Source: an uncultured Actinomycetes bacterium
Lineage (GTDB): Bacteria > Actinomycetota > Actinomycetes > Nanopelagicales > Nanopelagicaceae
NCBI GenBank assembly: GCA_903907665.1
Contig: CAIVOW010000231.1
Span: 1-24,885 of the forward strand
Reading direction: 5' to 3'
DNA: 24,885 bases
A model generated the notes under the pieces. The model had not been told where the DNA came from and ran no database searches. It saw only the letters and a list, made by a program, of their open reading frames with translations. The position numbers and the translations under genes are program-made. Of this stretch, positions 19,402 through 24,885 are shown in pieces. The stretch's first letter is position 1; each line of letters begins with the position of its first letter.

Positions 19402-20280
19402 TTACGGGCGCTTGGGAAACTTCCCGAAATTTGGTTCACGTTTCTCTTGATAAGCGTTACGGCCTTCTTGGCCTTCCTCTGTGAGATAAAAGAGAAGTGT
19501 TGCGTCCCCAGCAAGTTGTTGAACGCCAGCCAGACCGTCATCTGCCGCATTTAATCCGGCCTTCAAAAGTCGAAGCGCCATTGGTGAATGTCTCAGAATT
19601 TCTCGGCACCAAGAAACTGTTTCTGCTTCCAACTGTGAAAGTGGAACTACGGTATTTACAAGTCCCATCTCAAGTGCTTCTTGTGCATCGTATTGTCTAG
19701 CAAGGAACCAGATTTCCCGGGCTTTTTTCTGACCAATGTGCGCGGCTAATAAACCTGCGCCATACCCGCCATCAAAAGATCCGACCATGGGACCTGTCTG
19801 TCCAAATTTTGCATTCTCTGCAGCAATCGTTAAATCACAGACCACGTGAAGTACGTGCCCACCGCCTATTGCCCAACCTGCAACCATCGCAATGATTGGT
19901 TTTGGAGTACGTCGAATTTGTACTTGAAGATCTAAAACATTCAAACGACCAATACCTTTTTTACCCAGAGCATCTGAGCCGATATATCCATCGTCACCTC
20001 GAACATTAATATCTCCACCGGAACAAAATGCTTCATCGCCCGCACCTGTAAGAATGATTACTCCAACTTGATCATCATCGCGTGCTAAATCAAATGCAAT
20101 TCGAAGTTCAGCGAGAGTTTCAGGGCGAAATGCATTACGAACTTCAGGACGATTGATGGTTATCTTGGCGATTCCTTCGGCCACAAGGTAAGTGATATCT
20201 GTAAAACTCTCGCCTCCCGCGCCCACTTCCCAAGCAGGGATGGACCGGCTACCAAATTCGCGTTTTATTGGCTTGCTCAT
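19402..20280 (-). CDS. menB: 1,4-Dihydroxy-2-naphthoyl-CoA synthase (MenB), Gly-type (bicarbonate) active site
   Basis: MenB is a crotonase-fold enzyme that cyclises o-succinylbenzoyl-CoA to DHNA-CoA. It has 292 residues. The oxyanion-hole segments FCSGGD (85-90) and [12 protein letters not shown] (135-146) and the catalytic GSFDGGYG (167-174, Ser168 and Asp170) are present. The preceding segment is [11 protein letters not shown] with Gly163, the form known to recruit bicarbonate (E. coli type). The mycobacterial and corynebacterial enzymes have an Asp there (QTDADVGSFD). The C-terminus [20 protein letters not shown] is complete. The ATG lies six bases after a TAGGCT box, so the mRNA may be leaderless. 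It is the first gene of menBCD. Confidence 0.95.
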   Translation of the reverse strand: MSKPIKREFGSRSIPAWEVGAGGESFTDITYLVAEGIAKITINRPEVRNAFRPETLAELRIAFDLARDDDQVGVIILTGAGDEAFCSGGDINVRGDDGYIGSDALGKKGIGRLNVLDLQVQIRRTPKPIIAMVAGWAIGGGHVLHVVCDLTIAAENAKFGQTGPMVGSFDGGYGAGLLAAHIGQKKAREIWFLARQYDAQEALEMGLVNTVVPLSQLEAETVSWCREILRHSPMALRLLKAGLNAADDGLAGVQQLAGDATLLFYLTEEGQEGRNAYQEKREPNFGKFPKRP

Positions 20281-20294
20281 AGGGGTAGCCTACG
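20281..20294. promoter_or_regulatory. Shared menB/menE divergent promoter with symmetric -10
   Basis: Only 14 bases separate the divergent menB and menE starts. They contain GTAGCCTAC (20285-20293), which is palindromic apart from its central base. It gives TAGCCT on the plus strand (20286-20291) and TAGGCT on the minus strand (20292-20287), both fitting TAnnnT. Counting six bases from the minus-strand box places the transcription start exactly at the A of the menB ATG. The plus-strand start would fall near 20298, close to the second menE ATG (20301). Any -35 elements lie inside the opposing coding sequences. Predicted from sequence only. Confidence 0.45.
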
Positions 20295-21389
20295 ATGGTC
20301 ATGGATAACTTTTCACAACTCGAATCAGGTCTCCCAACCAGAGAACTCCTCCACATTACGCCTGAGTGGGAGATCCCGCAGGTTATGAAGGCTCTGAAAG
20401 CTGCGCTGGATGGCACCGGACCGGCGCTAACTTTTGGCCAGACATCGCGCCAGCTAGTTCCACATAACTGCGCCGTCGTTATTCCAACGAGTGGGTCGAC
20501 CGGAGAGCCAAAAGATGTTGCCCTTTCTGCGGCTGCATTACAAGCAAGTGCGAAAGCTGCCCACGAATACCTTGAAGCTAAACCAGGAGATCGATGGTCG
20601 CTGCTCCTTCCTATTACACATATCGCAGGAATTAATGTTTTGGTTCGCGCCATTGAACTTGGAAGTGAACCGGTCGATATGACTACGGATGCAGATTTCA
20701 CGGCAATTGTTCCTACCCAACTTCATCGTGCACTTCATGGAGAAGCACAGCTTCTGCGCCATTTACAAAATACAAAAGCAGTTCTTGTCGGTGGGGCGGC
20801 ATCAAGTGAAGCGCTATTAGAGCAGGCAAGAAATGCAGGTATCAATACTGTTACGACATATGGAATGTCTGAAATGAGCGGTGGTTGCATCTATAACGGA
20901 CTACCTCTAGCTGGAGTGAAAGTTCAAATTGGAAGTGGTGGGGCGATTGAACTTGCTGGCGATATGCAAGCACTTGGATATTTAAATGCTCCTCAACTTT
21001 GGAGTGAAGTAACTCATGACGAGTGGTTTACGACAAGTGATAGTGGCGAAATTTTGGGTGGGCAAGTAATTGTGACTGGCAGGCTAGACGATCAAATTAA
21101 TACCGGCGGAAAGAAAATATCACTCTCGTTGATTGATAATTTCCTCCATGACACATTCCCACGTCAACGATTTGCCACACTTGCTCTACCAGATAAAGAA
21201 TGGGGAGAAAAACTTGTTCTCGTAGTTGACGGGTCTTTAGATCAAAATTTGATTAAGGAGGCGCTTAGGTCTGCATTTGGCGGGCATGTTGTTCCTAAAG
21301 AAATACTTTTTAATATCGAGATTCCACTTATTTCTATTGGTAAGCCTGATCGGAAGAAATTACGCGAATTATTTGAGAAGATTGCTTAA
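20295..21389 (+). CDS. menE: o-Succinylbenzoate-CoA ligase (MenE)
   Basis: MenE adenylates o-succinylbenzoate and transfers it to coenzyme A, making the MenB substrate. It has 364 residues; actinobacterial MenE is shorter than the enzymes of E. coli or Bacillus (about 450-490). Adenylate-forming enzyme motifs are in order: P-loop PTSGSTGEPKDV (64-75), the TTYGMSE motif (187-193), the TTSDSGE Asp region (246-252), TGRLDDQINTGGKKIS (261-276), and the C-terminal GKPDRKKL with the adenylation lysine. Two starts are possible, ATG 20295 (AGGGG ten bases upstream) or ATG 20301 (near-leaderless). The stop overlaps menA by one base. Confidence 0.93.
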   Translation: MVMDNFSQLESGLPTRELLHITPEWEIPQVMKALKAALDGTGPALTFGQTSRQLVPHNCAVVIPTSGSTGEPKDVALSAAALQASAKAAHEYLEAKPGDRWSLLLPITHIAGINVLVRAIELGSEPVDMTTDADFTAIVPTQLHRALHGEAQLLRHLQNTKAVLVGGAASSEALLEQARNAGINTVTTYGMSEMSGGCIYNGLPLAGVKVQIGSGGAIELAGDMQALGYLNAPQLWSEVTHDEWFTTSDSGEILGGQVIVTGRLDDQINTGGKKISLSLIDNFLHDTFPRQRFATLALPDKEWGEKLVLVVDGSLDQNLIKEALRSAFGGHVVPKEILFNIEIPLISIGKPDRKKLRELFEKIA

Positions 21390-22252
21390 TGATTTCTACC
21401 TGGATTGCTGGGGCTCGCCCGCGCACATTACCAGCGGCAATTTCGCCAGTAATTGTTGGTAGCGCCTTATCATTTCGAATCGCAGATAACGTTAGTTACG
21501 TTAACGCACTTCTTGCACTTCTCGTCAGCCTCTCCCTCCAGATTGGCGTTAATTACGCGAATGACTACTCAGATGGAATCAAAGGAGTAGATGAGAAGCG
21601 AGTTGGGCCAGTGCGCCTTGTTGGAAGTGGGCTTGCCACTGCAGCTGCGGTAAAACGTGCAGCATTTATCTCTTTCGGGTTTGCTTCGATAATAGGTTTC
21701 ATTCTTGCTGCCCGAACTTCATACATTCTTATCCCCGTGGGAGTCCTTGCCATCATTGCAGCGTGGACTTATACGGGAAGTTCTAAACCATATGGCTATC
21801 GTGGATTTGGCGAAATTTCAGTCTTCCTGTTCTTTGGAATAGTGGCAACTGTAGGTACCTACTTTGTCGCGAGCTCGGCACTCGCATGGCAAGCGCTTCT
21901 TTTTTCACTTCCCGTTGGCGCGCTATCGTGCGCAATCCTGGCAATTAATAATCTTCGAGATCTGCCTAAAGATGCCTTGGTTAACAAACGCACGCTTGCA
22001 GTGCGAATGGGAGATTCACGTGCTCGCTCATTCTTTCTCTCGCTCTTACTTTTCGCCCATCTCTCAAGTATCGCTGGGGTAGTTGTAACACCCTGGGCAA
22101 TTGCTACATTGGCTTTGCTGCCAATTACGGTCCAAATCACACGCTCAATTCAGGCTGGTTCACAGGGAGTAGATTTGATTCCACTCTTAGGTAAGACTGG
22201 GCGACTTCAACTCATGCTCTCCACAACACTTGCAATCGCACTTGTTATCTAA
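21389..22252 (+). CDS. menA: 1,4-Dihydroxy-2-naphthoate polyprenyltransferase (MenA)
   Basis: MenA attaches the polyprenyl side chain to DHNA in the membrane, giving demethylmenaquinone for MenG. It is a UbiA-superfamily protein of 287 residues with about eight or nine hydrophobic helices. Both Asp-rich diphosphate/Mg motifs are visible: NYANDYSDGIKGVDE (55-69) and NNLRDLPKDALVNKRTLA (187-204). The N-terminal WIAGARPRTLPAAISPV is typical of MenA rather than UbiA. It is translationally coupled to menE (TAATG). No polyprenyl diphosphate synthase gene is adjacent. Confidence 0.95.
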   Translation: MISTWIAGARPRTLPAAISPVIVGSALSFRIADNVSYVNALLALLVSLSLQIGVNYANDYSDGIKGVDEKRVGPVRLVGSGLATAAAVKRAAFISFGFASIIGFILAARTSYILIPVGVLAIIAAWTYTGSSKPYGYRGFGEISVFLFFGIVATVGTYFVASSALAWQALLFSLPVGALSCAILAINNLRDLPKDALVNKRTLAVRMGDSRARSFFLSLLLFAHLSSIAGVVVTPWAIATLALLPITVQITRSIQAGSQGVDLIPLLGKTGRLQLMLSTTLAIALVI

Positions 22253-22269
22253 GGGATTAAACTAACGCC

Positions 22270-22536
22270 ATGGTAAAACTCGACGCTTTCATTTTTATTA
22301 TTTCCCTTCTCGTACAACTTTATTCACTCTTTGATTGTGGGCGTACCGAGCAAGACCATTTTAAAAAGCTTCCAAAGTGGGGATGGCTAATAGTCATACT
22401 TTTGTTCGGCGGATTCGGCGGACTGATGTGGCTCATAGTTGGTCGACCAAAGAGCCCTGGCACCGGCAGAGGTCGCGGGCAAAAGCCTCGCATTATTCCT
22501 CCGGATGATGATCCAGATTTCCTACGAAAGCTTTAA
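22270..22536 (+). CDS. Small PLDc_N-type membrane protein
   Basis: This 88-residue protein has two hydrophobic helices (about 5-20 and 38-57) linked by a short charged loop. The segment LPKWGWLIVILLFGGFGGLMWLIVGRPK type resembles the PLDc_N (phospholipase D N-terminal-like) domain common in actinobacteria. No catalytic HKD motif is present, so it is not a phospholipase. The hydrophilic tail is Gly/Arg- then Asp/Pro-rich (PPDDDPDF). It lies 17 bases after menA and probably belongs to the menE-menA operon. Similar small proteins are found near menA and ccs genes in other actinobacteria, as far as I recall. The function is unknown. Confidence 0.8.
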   Translation: MVKLDAFIFIISLLVQLYSLFDCGRTEQDHFKKLPKWGWLIVILLFGGFGGLMWLIVGRPKSPGTGRGRGQKPRIIPPDDDPDFLRKL

Positions 22537-22542
22537 TTAAAG
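22531..22542. repeat. 12-bp AT-rich perfect palindrome at convergent stops
   Basis: CTTTAATTAAAG is its own reverse complement and contains the two stop codons of the converging genes (TAA at 22534-22536 on plus, TAA at 22539-22537 on minus). There is no loop or T-run, so it is unlikely to be a classical terminator hairpin. It may simply reflect back-to-back TAA codons. Confidence 0.4.
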
Positions 22543-23427
22543 TCCTGAATATGTATGGCGCCCAGAGCCCCAGATATTTATATAGACGTAATTAAATAAA
22601 AACGTAGATCCAGCGAATAGACATAGCCAAGCAGCTCTACGTCCGCGCCAACCAACAGTTACGCGAGCGTGCAAATAAGCAGCATAGGCAATCCATGTAA
22701 TGAATGCCCAGGTCTCTTTTGGATCCCAACCCCAATAACGACCCCATGCTGATTCTGCCCAAATTGCTCCGGCAATAACAGCAAAGGTCCAAAGTGGAAA
22801 TACGAACGCTACGAGACGGTAAGAAAGTTGATCTAGGTATTCAAGAGATGGAAGTTTCTTCGCCCATACATTTCTTTCACCACGTGATTCAATTCGATCT
22901 AATATTAAATAGGTAGCTGCAATCGTATTTGCAAGCAAGAAAACCCCACCAGAAATAATTGCCGCCGATACGTGAATGATTAACCAGGTTGATTTAAGGG
23001 CAGGAACTAGTGGCGCACTTGGGCGATACAACACTGCTACTGCAGTTCCAAGAGTTAGTAGGACAGAGATTGATATTGGCAAGCCAAGCCAGCGAAGTTT
23101 ATATTTAATTAACGCGAACAAGTAAGCACCGGCGAAGGCCATCGCTCCTGTGATCGAGAATTCATACATATTGCCCCACGGTGCACGGTGTGCCGATAGT
23201 CCGCGAAGCAGAACGCCAGAGGTTAAGAATACTTGTCCAAGGATCATCATTGCAGTTCCAATACGGCCCGCTTTATCAGTACGGGCGAAATCAAATTTTG
23301 TTGAGTTTTCGGCTAGACGAACAGAAAAGGCAACTTCAACGGCGTGCGAAAAGAAGGCGACGGTATAAACGAACATCGCAGAATAAATTGCGTAGTTCGA
23401 TAAGTATGCAAACTCTCTAGAGCTCAT
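22537..23427 (-). CDS. ccsB: Cytochrome c biogenesis protein CcsB/CcsA (haem handling)
   Basis: This is the CcsA-type integral membrane protein of system II cytochrome c maturation, which carries haem across the membrane and, with ResB (Ccs1), attaches it to apocytochrome c. Actinobacterial genomes usually name it CcsB. It has 296 residues and about eight helices. The haem-binding WWD signature WAESAWGRYWGWDPKETWA is at about 223-241. Likely haem-coordinating histidines are His152 (LIIHVSAA) and His291 near the end, with His80 in LSAHRAPWGNMYEF. The ATG overlaps the resB stop by 11 bases, so the two are coupled. The stop lies back-to-back with that of the PLDc_N gene. Confidence 0.94.
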   Translation of the reverse strand: MSSREFAYLSNYAIYSAMFVYTVAFFSHAVEVAFSVRLAENSTKFDFARTDKAGRIGTAMMILGQVFLTSGVLLRGLSAHRAPWGNMYEFSITGAMAFAGAYLFALIKYKLRWLGLPISISVLLTLGTAVAVLYRPSAPLVPALKSTWLIIHVSAAIISGGVFLLANTIAATYLILDRIESRGERNVWAKKLPSLEYLDQLSYRLVAFVFPLWTFAVIAGAIWAESAWGRYWGWDPKETWAFITWIAYAAYLHARVTVGWRGRRAAWLCLFAGSTFLFNYVYINIWGSGRHTYSGL

Positions 23428-23980
23428 CTTCCATCCACTTCTTAAGTTGAGCGAGTTCCTCGCTCAAACCTGGCGCACTATTCTTAGCAAGACCTGCTAT
23501 TTCTATCTGATTATTTGCTTTCACCCAAATTCTGCGTTGACGAGTAAAGAGGGAGAGCAACAAGCCCAAGATAGCCAATATCGCACCTACGAGCGCGTAG
23601 AGCTTGCCAGGGTCATCAACAATTTGAAGGTTAACCCATGAACGCCAGCCATCAAATGTGATGGAGCCCTCACCAAAATTTAGCGTCTGCCCGATTGTTA
23701 ATTGCTTAAGGGCAATTCGTTCCATTTTTGATGTGTTTAAGCGGTAAACCGATTGTGGAATTCCGTTATCAAGACCAAGGTTTCCTTTCCACACCGCAAG
23801 CAACAACCGCGGATCTAATACTTCGGGAAATGCCGAGAAAGCGCCCCGACGAGCGTTGCGATCATAGGTAGGGATGAATGAACCTACAAACCCTATTTGT
23901 GGATTCATATCTGGTGCTTTGATTGCGCCGGTAGAAGTTAGATTTGCATCTTGTGGCAAGAAAGTAACAGGGCCGTGAAC
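23417..23980 (-). CDS. resB: Cytochrome c biogenesis protein ResB (Ccs1), C-terminal part only
   Basis: ResB (Ccs1) is the partner of CcsB in system II; it holds apocytochrome c for haem attachment. Only about the last 188 residues remain of a protein of roughly 450-550. The large periplasmic domain end (GPVTFLPQD near the break, then MNPQIGFVGSFIPTYD, FDGWRSWVNLQIVDDPGK) and the last membrane helix (LYALVGAILAILGLLLSLF) are clear, and a cytoplasmic tail follows. The frame continues upstream of the TTG at 23959 through V-H-G-P-V-T-F and then meets TGA at 23989-23987. Homology is lost at that point, so the gene is cut by the junction and does not start here. Confidence 0.88.
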   Translation of the reverse strand, partial: VHGPVTFLPQDANLTSTGAIKAPDMNPQIGFVGSFIPTYDRNARRGAFSAFPEVLDPRLLLAVWKGNLGLDNGIPQSVYRLNTSKMERIALKQLTIGQTLNFGEGSITFDGWRSWVNLQIVDDPGKLYALVGAILAILGLLLSLFTRQRRIWVKANNQIEIAGLAKNSAPGLSEELAQLKKWMEDEL

Positions 23981-23989
23981 CGCAAATCA
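23968..23989. other. Abrupt junction, probable assembly chimera (actinobacterial to planctomycete-like)
   Basis: The resB frame is homologous to about 23975 and meets a stop at 23989-23987. In the opposite direction a plus-strand frame opens right after TAA 23965-23967 and runs without a start codon into a new gene. GC changes at the same place: 25 of 60 in line 23401-23460 against 36 of 60 in line 24601-24660, by hand count. Gene density, codon choice and protein families also change. No inverted repeat, integrase or tRNA end marks a transposition or integration. A join of two genomes during metagenomic assembly is the simplest reading. Confidence 0.8.
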
Positions 23990-24741
23990 AAATCAACGAA
24001 GAACCACTCGATGCCATCGACGATGAGATCATTGAAGCACCAAAAGGTTCATCCTTCTCGTTCGGCCAAATGTTTGGCATCGTTGCCTGTATCGGGTTGC
24101 TCGTTGGTGTCGCAATCCTGACGCGACGTTATTTTGAAGAGCAGGTTGCCTCGGCTCCAAACCTCGATTCTCAGATTTCCTCAGCATTAAAACAGCAGGC
24201 TGCGATGACTGCAGCAGAGCCGTTGATGGAATCGAACCAGGCACAGCAGGCGTCGACTGCCGAAATTCCGGCTGCCAGCCAGCCCGTAGCGTCGATCGCT
24301 GAGTCAGAAAATCAGAAAATCGAAGTTCCTGTCGCTCAATGGATCGACAGGCTTCTCGCTAACCAGATTCCGATTGAAGAAGAAGCTCCCGTGTTCCCAG
24401 AGCAAATGGTGCTCCAGGGCCGGATCGTTCCACCTCCTGTCTTCCGTGTCGACGTGGCCGAAGCAAAAGCGGTACAGGGACCACACTTCGCCGTCAGCCA
24501 GAAGTCCGGTATTTCGGAACCAGCGGCAATCCAACAGGAAACCGAGCAAGTGATCGATGAGTTCGATTCGGCTCATCGGCCTGGTCCGGCGAAGCCACAC
24601 TTTATGCGTCGACGTCCCGGTGAGAACACAGTGGCGGCAGCGGCGGGTAAAACTTCTCGGACTGCTGCACAACCCGATCTCAAGCACAGCGACACCCCCG
24701 TGACTGACGCACTTCGCCAACTTCAGGGAGGTCAACCGTGA
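23974..24741 (+). CDS. Single-pass membrane protein, probably 5'-truncated, planctomycete-like
   Basis: The frame is open from the junction. Reading from 23974 it gives REPQIKINEEPLDAIDDE, an acidic cytoplasmic stretch, before the first ATG at 24070. That ATG falls just before the only membrane helix (FGIVACIGLLVGVAIL), so the true start is probably upstream and lost. After the helix come about 200 hydrophilic residues, rich in Ala, Gln, Glu and Pro, with no domain I recognise, ending in DALRQLQGGQP. The acidic N-terminus, single helix and disordered tail recall anchor or scaffold proteins. The stop overlaps the next start (GTGA), so the two are coupled. Planctomycete origin is inferred from style, not from a search. 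Confidence 0.6.
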   Translation, partial: REPQIKINEEPLDAIDDEIIEAPKGSSFSFGQMFGIVACIGLLVGVAILTRRYFEEQVASAPNLDSQISSALKQQAAMTAAEPLMESNQAQQASTAEIPAASQPVASIAESENQKIEVPVAQWIDRLLANQIPIEEEAPVFPEQMVLQGRIVPPPVFRVDVAEAKAVQGPHFAVSQKSGISEPAAIQQETEQVIDEFDSAHRPGPAKPHFMRRRPGENTVAAAAGKTSRTAAQPDLKHSDTPVTDALRQLQGGQP

Positions 24742-24885
24742 GTGTCGGACTGGACCTCGGAACCACCGAGTTTCGATCACTGCGTGATTCTGGACAGAGC
24801 TTGATTGCTCGTCGCTGCCGGACGTCATATCTCGTTGTCCGAGATACACCGGGACATCGACGACTCTTAGCGAGTACTCAGGCCC
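24738..24885 (+). CDS. Actin/Hsp70-fold ATPase-like protein, N-terminal 49 residues, cut by window end
   Basis: The frame starts at GTG 24738 with a strong Shine-Dalgarno sequence (GGGAGG, six bases upstream) and runs off the window. It begins MSVGLDLGTTEFRSLRDSG. GLDLGTTEFR is a phosphate-1 loop of the actin/Hsp70/FtsA/PilM superfamily, as in the IDLGTTNS of DnaK. The rest (RRCRTSYLVVRDTPGHRRLL) would be the start of the first subdomain. I recall similar proteins in Rhodopirellula-type planctomycetes, but the exact family (MreB-, FtsA- or PilM-like) cannot be fixed from 49 residues. Coupling to the upstream membrane protein suggests that the two act together. Confidence 0.55.
   Translation, partial: MSVGLDLGTTEFRSLRDSGQSLIARRCRTSYLVVRDTPGHRRLLASTQA

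Noticed and set aside
20249..20701. 150-residue minus-strand frame overlapping menE and the menB start
   Set aside because: It is antisense to well-supported menE and conflicts with the shared promoter. It shows no homology I recognise.
22527..22542. Possible bidirectional terminator at the PLDc_N/ccsB convergence
   Set aside because: The palindrome has no loop, is AT-only in its core and is followed by no T-run. It is mainly two back-to-back TAA stops.
23417..23959. A complete short resB starting at TTG 23959
   Set aside because: Homology to ResB continues upstream of this codon (V-H-G-P-V-T-F), so the TTG is an internal leucine and the gene is truncated.
24304..24849. 181-residue minus-strand frame in the last kilobase
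   Set aside because: It is antisense to the membrane protein and the actin-fold gene, in higher-GC DNA where long shadow frames are common. It is rich in Arg, Ser and Cys with no domain.
1..24885. CRISPR array, insertion sequence, tRNA/rRNA, prophage or defence island
   Set aside because: I looked for repeated spacers, transposase or integrase motifs, cloverleaf or rRNA-like segments and defence-type domains, and saw none. Apart from the foreign end, the content is respiratory and cofactor housekeeping.

Overview
Bases 1 to about 23,970 are a tightly packed stretch of bacterial chromosome with low-to-moderate GC. The proteins look actinobacterial: a 14-subunit NADH-type complex I with an actinobacterial NuoC N-terminus ([12 protein letters not shown]), a menaquinone pathway with a short MenE, and a ResB/CcsB (system II) cytochrome c maturation locus. 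The almost complete lack of intergenic DNA and the low GC suggest a streamlined aquatic actinobacterium, for example the freshwater acI/Nanopelagicales group. That placement is inferred and was not tested by a search.

Layout. (1) 14239 down to 1, minus strand: nuoA-B-C-D-E-F-G-H-I-J-K-L-M-N, the full complex I operon, with nuoN cut by the window edge. (2) 14325-15032, minus: menG, the last menaquinone methyltransferase. (3) 15090-16908, plus: bioY (biotin uptake) and then menF. (4) 20280-16863, minus: menB, menC and menD; the end of menD overlaps the end of menF. (5) 20295-22536, plus: menE, menA and a small PLDc_N-type membrane protein. (6) 23427-22537, minus: ccsB, preceded by the 3' part of resB. 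(7) From about 23,970-23,989 to the end the sequence changes abruptly. GC is higher, resB is cut, and two plus-strand genes appear: a single-pass membrane protein and the start of an actin/Hsp70-fold protein. These look planctomycete-like. I read this as an assembly chimera or, less likely, a real recombination.

The genes work together as follows. Complex I oxidises NADH and reduces menaquinone. MenF, D, C, E, B, A and G make that menaquinone from chorismate. ResB/CcsB attaches haem to c-type cytochromes further down the chain. MenH, a DHNA-CoA thioesterase, a polyprenyl diphosphate synthase and the MenJ reductase are not in the window.

No stretch longer than 300 bases lacks a gene. The real gaps are 14240-14324 (nuo promoter region), 15033-15089 (menG/bioY), 20281-20294 (menB/menE) and 22253-22269. 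I see no tRNA, rRNA, CRISPR array, insertion sequence or strong hairpin terminator. I do not find a convincing undescribed system. The best leads are the back-to-back menB/menE promoter, a tandem repeat upstream of nuoA, a Gly-type MenB active site, and the chimeric junction.
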